Positions 23,191 through 33,000 of a stretch of 64,000 bases of DNA are shown here, piece by piece. The translations under genes were made by a program, and so were the position numbers. Below the pieces are notes generated by a model. The model was given only the letters and a program-made list of their open reading frames with translations, searched no databases and was not told the DNA's origin. Position 1 is the first letter of the stretch, and each line of letters begins with the position of its first letter. The stretch is from Aspidapion aeneum. Taxonomy: Eukaryota; Arthropoda; Insecta; Coleoptera; Brentidae. The stretch covers positions 66,399,908 through 66,463,907 of the forward strand of contig OY755038.1 in assembly GCA_963576565.1 (NCBI GenBank), in the 5' to 3' direction.

Positions 23191-24983
23191 AGACACATAC
23201 TGGACAGTGGCGTGCGATTACTTTTTCCCCGTCAACAAAGTAACGAAATGTCATGCCACCTTGTTGTCATTTTAAGCTGGTCGCAATTTTTATCTTCGGA
23301 ACTAGATCTTATCTTGATCGGCACATTGTTTTGTTTTAGTTTCGTGCTCTATTTCTGAGATATGACTCCCTTTATTATCGCTGAATTAGACATCTTGTTC
23401 TTTTAACTGCTGAAGACACCAATATTTAAATTTTGGGTCATATGTATGCATACAAGATTGCAATTTTAAGAAAAATATTTGTTTACAGACGCAAAAATGA
23501 CAAAACTTAAAAAAGCAACAAATTAGAACTTTGTAACACTTACGGTGTAAGCCTCGAGTACTCTCAATAGACTAAAGGCACGCACCGACACACCCTTATA
23601 AGGTACCGAGACACTCAGTTACTGGGGGCATTTATCTCAATAGTTACATTGATTTAAAAGTTCGTAGCGGTATGTAATACCGCGTTGCACCACTTAAAGG
23701 TTAACTGATTCAATATTTTGTTTTGAATAAAAATAATTGTCCTAAACTAAAAGTGACGAAGAGAATGTATTGATAATTTTTTAATTGGTGTTGGTAGAGT
23801 AAGGCAAGTTTACATATTACACACCCGTATTAACTAAACATTCATGAATAGCTCTGTAATTTTTGGAAAAAAAAACTTTTGTTCAAAATTAATTTATTAA
23901 TTTTAAATTTTTGAATGTATCTAACTTATAAAGGCTTGTCTATCTATTAGTAAGTAAACTTACATGTTGCTGGCAAACACAGCGACATGACCGTAACTAT
24001 GGAAAAATATAAAATTTAATTATTGGTATATATAGACTTCTAAGTGATCGAACTATTTCCTCGAAAGTCAAAAACCACATAGTTTTATTTTATTTATTGA
24101 ACAGTGTTATTATGTAACATAAATACTTTAAACGCGATTATCTCAGTTTTGCGTATAAAGCAATTACGGTCATTCGCTGAGGACACCAGTATGAGTATAA
24201 ACTCATAAGATTTGTAAAATAGGTACAGGGTGGCTATTTAAAAATGCCACTGATTTGCGAATCATGATCTAAAACTATTTGGGGCTGAACCTTGGCAACC
24301 TGGCATTTGTTTTGCATGCGTGGGATTTGCTCTGAGATTTAACCATGAGAGCGGTCGCAATACTGCCAAGTTCTGCTCAAAGTATGGATCTTTGAGAAAA
24401 GCGCACGCTATCTAGTCAAATTTTCAAATTTAGCCACCTTGACTTTTTAAACAAATAATCTATAATTTAGTAACTTTAAACCAACAATATACAATACTGC
24501 AAACTTTTATAATTTATAAGAGGATATCGTAGGTACAAAATGTTATTCAGACGAGTAAGTTCCAAATCACATTTATTAAAAAAAGAAAATAAATTTAATA
24601 TAGAGCAATTTAAAATCCACGTTTTATTTGCTTAATTTTTAATATTTACTGATATTAAAAAAAATACTAGTTACTTAGGAACCAAACTTGTCCGAAACAC
24701 AAACTGAGGGGCAGCGCCGCCGCTTCGAACTATATAAAGTTTAAAAAAAAATTATCTTAAAGTTAAAATAAATAGGATTTAACGTTTCTTTTTAAATTAA
24801 TATGTGGAATAAAATAAGTATGAACCGAACCGAGCCTACCTATATTTAAGCGTTGACTATCTTGACTTTTAAAATATCGGATATTTTCCTTTAATTTGTT
24901 TAAAATTATGTTTCAGCTTTACACGTTAGTTGTGTTCCTATTTTCTATTTTTAAAAATATCAGCTTTTTCAGTCTTCTCATAT
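23191..24983. other. Non-coding stretch with one unpaired CAGGGTG end
   Basis: TACAGGGTGGCTATTTAAAA near 24224 is a foldback-type terminus without a detected partner. I searched by eye for inverted repeats bracketing the nuclease-like locus (24.0-25.0 kb against 29.3-29.6 kb) and found none. Confidence 0.4.
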
Positions 24984-26375
24984 CTATTCTGATTCTGAAT
25001 CCGAACTGTTCTGTAAGTCGTCCCAATCATCATCTAACACATCTGTATTTTGTGAGTTCGCAGGACTGATTTTTAAAATATCATCTACGCTTAAGGGAGT
25101 AGGGTTTCCCTCAAACCAAACTGGTTCCAAGATCTCCCTCATTTGCCATCCACATTGTTCGGGGTGCAACGTAATGCATTCGTGTTCCTTTGCATTTGTC
25201 CACATTGCCGTAACAAATATAGTTCTTAAAATTTTTTGCTTTAGGGATTTAAACCAAGGCGGAATCGTGCATGAATCAAATCCTTTGACTTTTTTAATGA
25301 GCTTTTCGTTATCTTTATTGTTAGAAAAAACTTTGTTAAAAATTACCGATCTTGCAGAATTCACATCACTGCAGTCTTTAATTGAGTACATTATTGACGT
25401 GAATTTTTGCAATTCTTCTATTTTTTTGCGGTCATTGATATCACACAATTGTGTTAAAGATGCGAAAAGTCTCTGAAAAGAGTCGTTTTTTTCTAAAATG
25501 TTAAATGGACTTGTTTTGCCTTTGCGATAAAACGCTGCTGTGTAGTCGCACCCCGTGTACGCGTGGAAGCCAAGCAAGGAACTACATAATAAAGGTCCCA
25601 ATATTTTGGCTAATTCCGTGCAATCTACACATTCCTGGTCTTGTTTTTTCCCTACTCTTCCTGTCATCCATATTTTTAAATTTGGAAAGCTGTGCATGTT
25701 ACTTAAAAGCAGAATGAGTACATCTGTGTCTGTGGCTTTTACCATAATTTTACTGTCTGGATATGACTTGGAAATGTGAAAAATTAATCGGGTGTCAGCT
25801 TCCTCGTGCAAACATAGGAATTCTTTCTCTTCAGATTTAATTATAAAGTCATTTTGAGCTTGGAATGAATAACATTTTTCTTCAAGTGTCAAAAAAACAT
25901 TTTTGTTTTCCAAAATCTGAGCTAATGAGTTGTTGGCCCAAAACTCTGAGAAGAACAGAACCACAGCTTCTTTGAATTTTTTGTTTCTCAAACTTTTCAA
26001 GAAATCATTTGGTCTAGTTTGTTTTGGGCAAATAATTGTATAGGATACATCTAGCTCGCCCCGATTTTTGCGTTCCCAGTCTTTTATCGATGGGGAAAAA
26101 TATCTGTCAAACATTATATGAATTTCTGTTGCATCTGTATTACATATTTTCATTAAGACTGTTTCTGCAATTTTTTCGAAAGTTCTAGGAAGCGATGCAC
26201 CACACAAATGTAAAAAGTAAAATCCATCTATTACGTCAATGTCGACAAAATTTGGTGGTACAGATGTTATTTTTGATTTTAAAACTTTTCCTAATGCTGA
26301 TTTGTCAGTCGTGTGCATTTTCCTGAGTACTGACAAAGAGCTGGGGGTACAGGAGCTAGTGGATATGACAAACAA
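24984..26375 (-). pseudogene. Fragment 6: FEN1/XPG-like (PIN-like) nuclease domain
   Basis: This uninterrupted 463-codon frame ends in an acidic tail (DVLDDDWDDL). Its motifs occur in the order known for FEN1/XPG nucleases. VDIDVIDG lies near residues 44-51 (first acid). IMFDRYFSPSIKDWERKNR near 87-105 resembles the V-F-D-G..P..K...R block. HEEADTRL at 190-197 corresponds to the E-A-(E/D) helix, ATDTDVLIL at 214-222 to D-x-D, and HAYTGCDYT at 271-279 to G-x-D. These would be metal ligands of a structure-specific DNA nuclease. The apparent TTG start at 26375 is a frameshift artefact. All predicted acids are present, so this domain could be functional although the gene is broken upstream. The family assignment is from motif order only. 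Confidence 0.65.
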
Positions 26376-26536
26376 ACATCCATATCGATCTCTTTTTTGA
26401 TCAATGCCTGCCTATCACCATCTTTACTTTTTTGCGACTTTTTGAGGCAATCCGATGCAAAATTCAAAATCGGAGTACGTTTGATCGGTCTGTTAAAACG
26501 GTTTTCATCAATTTCACACTCTTTTAGGAATTGCAT
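26291..26536 (-). pseudogene. Fragment 5: short bridging frame
   Basis: About 81 codons starting at ATG 26536 within the A-run junction. It has a lysine-rich middle (KTPILNF to KKSQKSKDGDRQ) and overlaps fragment 6 by 85 bp. Within that overlap the coding frame probably switches, because fragment 6 carries the continuation that leads into the nuclease motifs. Confidence 0.45.
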
Positions 26537-27114
26537 TTTTTCGTGGCTCCTTTTTTATCAATGGTCAACAGAAAATCAGCTACAATGGATGATGTTGCTC
26601 TACCAGTAACGATGTTACACAAAATGGATGAATCGATATAGGAGCTGAATGGATTAATATGACTTTTAACGCTTTCAACAATACGTTGCAGAGCATTCCT
26701 ATCTTTTTCAAGTCTAGCTTTCTGCAGTTCATATGAAACGTCATCTTTTTTGGTGATTCCAACAGACTCTAGCAATTTGGAAATAACAGTTGTTCGTGTG
26801 CTATGACTAAGGGCCCATCTCTGCCTTGCGGATATAGAGGTTGTAAAATGACTTATTCCAGTAAGTGAATTTGCAGCATCAGCGTTCACAGTCTGCTCCA
26901 GTGTCAAATCAACAGGCGCTCTAGCCAGGTTTCCCTTCGTCCTCTTGATGCCAAAAGCGCCCCTTAAAAATTGCTGCATTAAGTCTGAATTAGTTAACTG
27001 CAGGTTTAACAAATCAGAGAGGTAACTCATGGACCATCTGGCGTAATTCGGCTGGTTCAATATAAAAAACAAATTGGCGATTTCGTAGATTGAATCGACA
27101 TACAGTTCAGTCAC
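26524..27114 (-). pseudogene. Fragment 4: linker region before the nuclease domain
   Basis: About 196 codons, entered by frameshift near 27110 (the apparent start is GTG). It begins with a helical segment (YARWSMSYL), contains ARQRWALSHSTRT near residue 94-106, and ends with SSIVADFLLTIDKKGATKK. No enzymatic motif was recognised. The frame is lost at an A6 run near 26530-26536, the second junction of this locus that coincides with a homopolymer. Confidence 0.5.
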
Positions 27115-28060
27115 TTGGGCGAATACTTCTTGAAAAGCGAAAAAAGGGGTCGATCATTTGCACATACTGCATATAAAACTGTGCAGTTTTCCCATGATCA
27201 CCAGCTAAAGACGAGGAACAAAACCTTTTGTATTTTATTAACAGATCCTTGACATTAAGAGACATTTCAAAAGGTTCTCGAGGTTCGCAGGGGTTGTTCA
27301 TTGCTGCCTCTATATCATTGACCAACAATTCTTTATCTATAGGTGTTTCCTTTATAAACCTTTCAAAGTGTAAAATTCGCAACGCTCCTGCTATATACGT
27401 ATGAAATCGTTTACAGCTATTAAAATGCCTGCCTTCGAGAAACGAATTTATTGAACCTTCGGCTAAAACTTCTGAAGTTATCAATATTTCAGAAATTCCT
27501 GAACCATCGATGGACTTTCCTATTGCCTTAAAAAGTGCCAGTTGGATGTAAAATCCACCAAAATTGACCAAAATATTATCGAATTTGGGAGTCTCTTCAA
27601 CTTGTATCTTCTTGGCCATTTTGGCGATTGCTAAATCGTACGTGCAGATAATTTCAGCTTGGTGGCATTCTTCAGCAATTTTGGATGCTTGGATGAGGGT
27701 CTCACGGACAACTGAATAAGATGTCGGCGACGAATTTATCTGAGGAAGGTACTGAACATTCTGTACTTCACTTCTATCTACAGTTGTGGAGCAAGAAAAT
27801 CCTATCCACATAGGACAATTTTTAACAAGCGATAAACTAGCTGCCCAGAAAAGATCTTTTATTATGGCATTCTCCCTAGTAAGATAAAAATTTTGTACAG
27901 CCCTATCAATTTCGTCGTGCGACAGTAATGACATTCTTGCGACGGGTCGTCGGTAATATGGTTGTACTTCACGTTGTACCTCGTCAAATCTGCGCCTTTT
28001 ACGCTTACTATATATATAATCAGCATTACAGGGAATACTCATTGAATTTTGGTCTGGCAA
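27107..28060 (-). pseudogene. Fragment 3: central region with basic patch and TYDLA motif
   Basis: About 317 codons. The apparent start at 28060 is TTG, which marks a frameshift junction rather than initiation. A basic cluster KRKRRR lies near residue 19. It is followed by P-M-W-I-G-F, a Y-L-P-Q-I-N segment, ICTYDLAIAKMAKK near residues 138-150, NFGGFYIQLALFKAIGKS near 166-183 and DGSGISE near 185-191. The order D (TYD), then GGF(Y/H), then GSG..E about 50 residues on, is shared with the uncharacterised repetitive proteins I recall. It could be an RNase H-like core, but this is speculation. Confidence 0.55.
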
Positions 28061-28770
28061 ATCGGTGGAATTCGCACCATAAGGAATAGTGTTTGATCTT
28101 GTGAAGAATCGTTAGAAAGATTATGCTGCGGAACGAACTGATAAATTATTCCGACAGTATCATGCAAAGTTTCCTTTCCATTTACTGTGTCGACAAAACG
28201 ATCGAAATTATCAAACGCCACGTGCGTGCACAATTCTGGAGATGAGATAATACCAGTGGGAATCAATTTATTCTTCTCATAAGCAGTGAACGTCAGTTCT
28301 GTTTCCAACTCTTCAACAGCATTATAAGAAATGCAGTGGCCATATTTGTTTAAGATTGTCACAACCTTTCTACTGCTTGTAAGAGATTTCATAGTCAAGC
28401 CGAGCATGATGTGTTTCGATGGTTTTACACGTCCTGTTGTGATCAAATAGATTATATCAGTACATAATGACTTTATTCGCACATCGTGTTCTGAATCCTG
28501 TCTTTGATAGTTGGGTCCCTGAATCAAACTACTTATAAACTCGAACAATTCCGTAGGAATATTACATTCGCCTTCCATGACGTCTTCTACCAAAAAATTT
28601 TGTGGGAGCTTTTTCACTGGCATATTTTTTACAGCGTTTCTGAGTTCAAAAGCTACCTGGTCAAAACGGGTCATTTTTTTGGTTTCATTAAGCAAACGTT
28701 CATTTAATAAATTTCCTACATCCATGCCTATCTTGTACACAACTTTTTTTAAAGGGTTCTTTCGGGACAT
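28039..28770 (-). pseudogene. Fragment 2: region with FDNFD motif
   Basis: About 240 residues continue fragment 1 in another phase. It starts at ATG 28770, but that is probably an internal position of the original protein. Around residues 186-206 it has FDNFD, then T-V-N-G-K-E-T-L-H-D-T, followed by GIIYQ. In related predicted proteins as I remember them, a D-N-x-D followed by T..G..T.H.T is the best conserved block of this part, so it may carry catalytic acids. No named domain can be assigned by eye. It ends in a frameshift near 28050. Confidence 0.55.
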
Positions 28771-29357
28771 TCAATAGCAATCTGGCCGGAAAATTTGTCG
28801 AGAATTTTACTTTGCAATAATTTTATGTTATAAGAATTAAGATCTTGCTCATTAAATGCACCATTGCCCAAATCAACAAAAAGCTGTTTGTATTTCATTA
28901 GCAAGTCTGTTAAGTAATAAACTTTTTCCTCCTTAATAATGTTTTTCGTTATAAAACTTCCAAGAGCCTCAAATGCCGCAGAGTGAAGTTGCCTTAAATT
29001 GCACCATTCACCACTTGTTTGATCTGCTTCTATTCTTTCTATGTTAGACTGCTTTGATGTATAGCAGCTCTTGTGGTAAAAAATATTTAGCGAATTTTTT
29101 ACAATATTTTGAATTGCCGTATCGTTAAGAATTTTTGCTAACGCTCTTATCTTGTTCCGAACATCTTTAGAACGACACAAAATGGGATACACGGTTCGAG
29201 TACCAATACGTCGTTGTTTTTTACGACAAAAAATGCAGACACCCTCCTGGACTTTTTGCAACTGATTCTTTGGATTTGCCAACACGTGCCTCTGTGACGA
29301 GATTCGTTGTTGATGGTTAGGGTTCTTTTGTTTTTTCTTTTTTTGTTTTACTTTTGC
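28749..29357 (-). pseudogene. Fragment 1: N-terminal Cys/His motif region
   Basis: The frame is open from a stop near 29391. The first non-stop start is GTG at 29285 and there is no ATG upstream of it, so the true 5' end is elsewhere. A pyrimidine-rich tract ending in CAG at 29360-29358 is a good candidate 3' splice site. The exon would begin with a lysine-rich stretch (AKVKQKKKKQK) that could be a nuclear localisation signal. CIFCRKK is followed about 75 residues later by FYHKSCY, a likely zinc-binding C-x2-C/H-x3-C pair typical of this family's N-terminus. The frame ends with a stop after a CPERTL segment. The next frame continues at an A7 run (28743-28750 region). Confidence 0.6.
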
Positions 29358-29381
29358 CTGAAGAACAAAGAAAAGTAGACA
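29358..29381 (-). promoter_or_regulatory. Candidate 3' splice site upstream of fragment 1
   Basis: On the minus strand a pyrimidine-rich run (TTTTCTTTGTTCTTCAG) ends in CAG at 29360-29358. It directly precedes the open frame of fragment 1, which lacks an upstream ATG before the stop near 29391. This is what an acceptor of a 5' exon would look like. It is sequence-based only. Confidence 0.35.
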
Positions 29382-29603
29382 ATAAAACTATTTTATTTTT
29401 TAATACTTATTCTTTTACCGAATCGAAATCTTTATTTCAAAAATATGTTCTTTACTAGCGTGTCGAAAAGTCTAATTTTGCGCATTCATGTTCCTAAAGA
29501 TAGTTGCACTTTTTCGCACTAGTGTGGAAATGACTTCACCAAAGCAAAACAGTTAAAAAAGGCCTGTCAGTTATTACCTTGTCAAAATCAATATTAATAT
29601 ATA

Positions 29604-30848
29604 CAGGGTGTTTCAACGAAAACTTAACAGACGCCATTTTGGGTATTTCTTGATGAAATTCCCTCGGGCACGTCGATTTTTTTTGCGGAAAAGACGCTTT
29701 TTAGCTACCTAAAGAAAAATTTGTAGCACGCATCCTCTTTGAGGGATAAACTTTACCCCTATATTTTAAATAGAGTGTTTTAATAGTTATTTACCTAACA
29801 AGTGCTGAAAGTAGTTACTTTACAGCACGCGCACCACTTAGCATTATTATTTGTTTACATTTCAAATCCATCTAATTTGACATGTTTATTTATAAATTAC
29901 ATTCAATTTTTTTTAAAAAACGGTACTTAATTTTAAGGCTATATATGTTAAAAACGAATTGATAGATTTTTGAAATTTTTAACACCGCTGTAAATAGAGA
30001 CCCTCAAAACCGATATCACTAGACCCACTTTCCCTATTCAAAATAGTAGGGTAAAGCAGTGGCGTAGCCAGGTGGGGTCTTGGTCGTCAAACCAGTGAGC
30101 TAGTGAGAGTACTAATCTAAAAGTAGTTTTTAATTCAAGACCATTTCAATTACCAACATTTACCCTATTTTAGTGAAGTTTAAATCAGTATTCCTATTTT
30201 ATTACCTACCGATTAATGAAGGCGCGCCAAAGTTAGCCAGACCTTGAACTACGAGCTTTATGCATAAATTCTTTAAAGCCAAAAATCGCATCAGAGTGCA
30301 CCAATATATTATATTAGTGAAGAAAGCCATGCTTTGCCCCCAATTATTTCAATCCCATTTTTTTTTAGTTCCGTGAAGGAGTGGGGCGCTTTTGGCCGCC
30401 CACTGAAAAAACAGATTTGCGAATTTACATGAAATACTTATTATGGGTTTTTGGAGGCCATAATATATCGTGCAATTTTAAAGATAAAGATTAAGTGTTA
30501 GATTTTCTAGCTTAAAAAAAAAGAATATTGGAAATTCTTATCTAAATTTACGTTTTAGTTCGTAGGTTCCCTTTTAGGTAGTTTTTTTGTTAAATAAATC
30601 GATATTTTATTTTTTGTATTTTTTTACATAATCGGTATGTTGAGTTGGCATGCCAAAACACCCCCATTGCCAATTTCTGGCTACGCCACTAGGTAAACTA
30701 TACCCTTTGAAGGGGTTGTGTGCGACAAAAAATTTAAGATAGCTTAAAAGTGTCCCCTTCGGAAACAAAATCGTGTCCGAGGGTTTTTCCAAATTCCATT
30801 AAGAAACACCCGAAAAGGCCTCTGTTAAGTTCTCCTTGAAACACCCTG
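29604..30848. mobile_element. Foldback element, CAGGGTG ends, hAT inserted in it
   Basis: CAGGGTGTTTCAACGAAAACTT at 29604 is matched by AAGTTCTCCTTGAAACACCCTG ending at 30848. TA lies on both outer edges, and the homology continues into an AACAGACGCC/GGCCTCTGTT segment. It is interrupted by a separate inverted-repeat element at 30057-30691. Sequence flanking that interruption matches an uninterrupted relative at 39900-40110. No transposase frame is present. Confidence 0.85.
30057..30691. mobile_element. hAT-like element nested in the foldback
   Basis: CAGTGGCGTAGCCAGG at 30057 pairs with CTGGCTACGCCACT ending at 30690 (the last G of the end appears as A). The flanks GGGTAAAG on the left and AGGTAAAC on the right are similar, as for an aged 8-bp target duplication. 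The homologous site near 39960 reads TGGTAAGG without an insertion. It is about 635 bp long with no transposase. Confidence 0.75.
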
Positions 30849-30850
30849 TA

Positions 30851-31635
30851 CCTAAATATAAAGAAAGAGGGCTATTTTTTGTTACCCTACTTTCCAAGAT
30901 AATCATAAAATTTGGAATTTATTTTATAAGCCATTCTCTCTGGTTTTTAAGGCATTTCTTTACGTTACGTCGGCGTCGCTTGCAAGTCGGGCTAACTGAG
31001 GAAAGTCTATAGGAAAATTGTTTAACATACGCATAAAGTAACTTTTCCGTACTTCATGGCCGAACTCCGCTAAGGCGTTGTTTCGCCATCTATAGTTCCA
31101 TGCGGAGAAGTAGTACTTTCCGTACTTTCAAGGTAAACTACTATATCCTACAACTTCATTTAAAAACTAAGTTTTTCACACGCTATACAACTAATTAAAA
31201 TTAAAAAAATTTTAACCTTTTAGAGACTATCAATTATATGTAAAAAACAAACGTTTTTTTTAATATTACCTGGTAGGAAAATATTAGGATACCTAAAAAG
31301 AAAAAGTGCTGAATTTCTTTAAATAACTTATATTAGCGCGCGGTGTTATAATTTTGTCAAGAGCAAATTTAAGAATGATCATATAAAGAGGATTTAGATT
31401 GTCTTTTAAATAATATAGTACTTAGCTTCGTAACCTACAGGGCACGTCAAGTTTCTTGTTATAAGAAAAGTTATATTTGTTAATAAAAACATTTTTTAAG
31501 GAAAGACTACTGTTGCTCAAAAATAATTGAGTGATATATCGTTTTAAAATATTTTAGCTTCGCTTGGAAACGTATGCCTAATCTTTATTGACCTTCAGCT
31601 TCATACATAAAAATGCGATACCTATTTACATTTTA
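30851..31635. other. Non-coding stretch, nothing firmly recognised
   Basis: It has blocks such as ACTTTTCCGTACTTC near 31040 that loosely resemble text near 45100 (ACTTTCCGCACTT). This is too short to call as a repeat. Confidence 0.35.
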
Positions 31636-31735
31636 ACCTTCCTAGCCCGCGCAGCACATGCTAGAATAGGTATTATTTTCAAGGCAATTTTTTTTTTTTT
31701 TGAGATAACGCAGAAAATTTGTTATTTGGGTTAGT
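31636..31735 (+). repeat. Dispersed repeat R, 5' fragment with hairpin
   Basis: CCTTCCTAGCCCGCGCAGC, then a diverged hairpin return, then GAGATAACGC and TTGTTATTTGGGT. The copy breaks off there. Confidence 0.7.
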
Positions 31736-32039
31736 GCAGGCGCTGCGTGTAAGTAGTTGAGTATGCAAAATATAAGGACCGCAGTTTGACAATCGATTCT
31801 AGCTGAAAAAAGGTCACAGATTAACGATCTGGATGTTGCCAAGCCAGGTTTTTTTATCCCCCCTTCTCTTATAGTCGTGTTCGAATTTGTGAAAATTTAA
31901 TTAAGTTGACGCCCTAAAGTCACAATGACAGAGAAATAAGTCAAAAATGTGTAAAATTTAACCTAAAAATCGAAGTATATTAGTTTGTTAAATTTTAGCT
32001 GCAAAAACCTCAAAAACCCCCCAGACTCCTCAAAACCTG

Positions 32040-32700
32040 AGATTTTGATGTTTTCTTAAAATTTTCAAAAAAACTAAGCTTTTTAGGGAAAAATATGTAA
32101 TTACCTTTATTTTAGACAATAAAATTTCCTTTTTAACGATGTATTAGTCAGTGGGGTACAATCAATGACAAACTCTTTAGCATCGTCCGTTTATTGAGAT
32201 TATGTAAAAAAATGAAAAAAGTATTTAGGCGATTTTCTTGAAAACTAAGCTCTTTATCAAAAATTGTGTCATGTAGTCGATTGTAAGAAATGAAATTTCT
32301 TTTAAAATGGTCAAAGCAAGATTATATTTACTAACCAATTTTTTTACAAGTTTTGTCCAATTTTTTTAAAAAACTAAGCTTTTTGGGAAAAAAATTACTT
32401 TTTATTATTACTTTACGCTTTATTGTAGAAAATAAAATTTTCATTTTAACAATGTATAAGTTAGTCTGGCCAGACAAATACCAGCGGCGTCCGTTTATTG
32501 AGATTTGACAAAATGTTAAAAAATTAAAAAAACAACATGTTTGTCACAGGTTTTACCCGATTATCGTAAATCTCTATCAAAAATTATGTTTTATAGTCAA
32601 TTTTAGACAATAAAATTATTTTTTTAAATGCTGTATCACAAAGTAAGATTTAACTTTAAATTAAAACCTCACAGGCGTCCGTAAATAAAATCATTATTTA
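32040..32700. repeat. Diverged tandem repeat, ~304-bp period
   Basis: The block CGTCCGTTTATTGAGAT occurs at about 32184 and 32488 and a diverged CGTCCGTAAATAAAAT occurs at about 32675. AAAACTAAGCTTTTT and a TAGACAATAAAATT block recur in the same register. Each ~304-bp unit itself looks like a two-part dimer with alternating AGCTTTTTGGGAAAAA and CTCTATCAAAAATT segments. Non-coding. Confidence 0.6.
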
Positions 32701-32719
32701 CAAATCATCAAACAAATTA

Positions 32720-33000
32720 AACTGTGTGTGTGTGTATGTCTGTCCGTAACACGATAGCTCCAAAATCCTCCGATTTTTATAAAATTATCAGGTAAAATAG
32801 TCCTCGACACTCTTAACGAACTGATTAGATTTTGGTCAAAATCCATTAATGCTAATGACACTTTTTTGACAATTTATAATCAAAAACTTCGTAGGAGCTT
32901 TAGATATTTACAAAAAACTGTTTTCAAGGTTTCACTTAAAGTGTGCTAAAGCTAATAGGCTAGCTAGGAAGGTATCAGATCCATCATAGATCAATTTATA
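32720..33000 (+). repeat. Dispersed repeat R, middle and 3' portion
   Basis: It starts in the GTGTGTGT/GTCTGTCCGTAACACGATAG segment. It continues through TCAGGTAAAATAGTCC, ACGAACTGATTAGATTTTGG, AATCCATTAATGCTAATGAC, TACAAAAAACTGTTTTCAAG, GCTAGCTAGGAAGGTATCAG and ends at CATAGATCAATTTAT. The hairpin end is absent. Confidence 0.75.

Larger units (their letters stand above)
24984..29357 (-). pseudogene. Frameshifted ~1,430-codon gene with FEN-like nuclease domain
   Basis: Six consecutive minus-strand frames follow one another with only 7-85 bp overlaps, each in a different phase from the next. Together they cover about 1,430 codons. This is the pattern of one long coding region broken by about five frameshifts. 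In order it shows an N-terminal C-x2-C/H-x3-C motif, a region with an FDNFD motif, a KRKRRR cluster and a TYDLA motif, and a C-terminal domain with the acidic motifs of FEN1/XPG-like nucleases. I recall many uncharacterised predicted proteins of this organisation in multicopy in cnidarian and insect genomes, but no functional name. Being multicopy and intron-poor suggests a mobile element, but no terminal repeats were found. The present copy is very probably not translated whole. Confidence 0.75.

Noticed and set aside
25174..25779. Plus-strand frames of 70-100 codons under the nuclease domain
   Set aside because: They are antisense shadows of the long minus-strand frame whose motifs are recognisable.
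24226..29604. CAGGGTG motifs as the terminal repeats of the nuclease-like locus
   Set aside because: Both motifs are in the same orientation. The right one is the left end of the 29604-30848 foldback and the left one has no homology beyond the heptamer.
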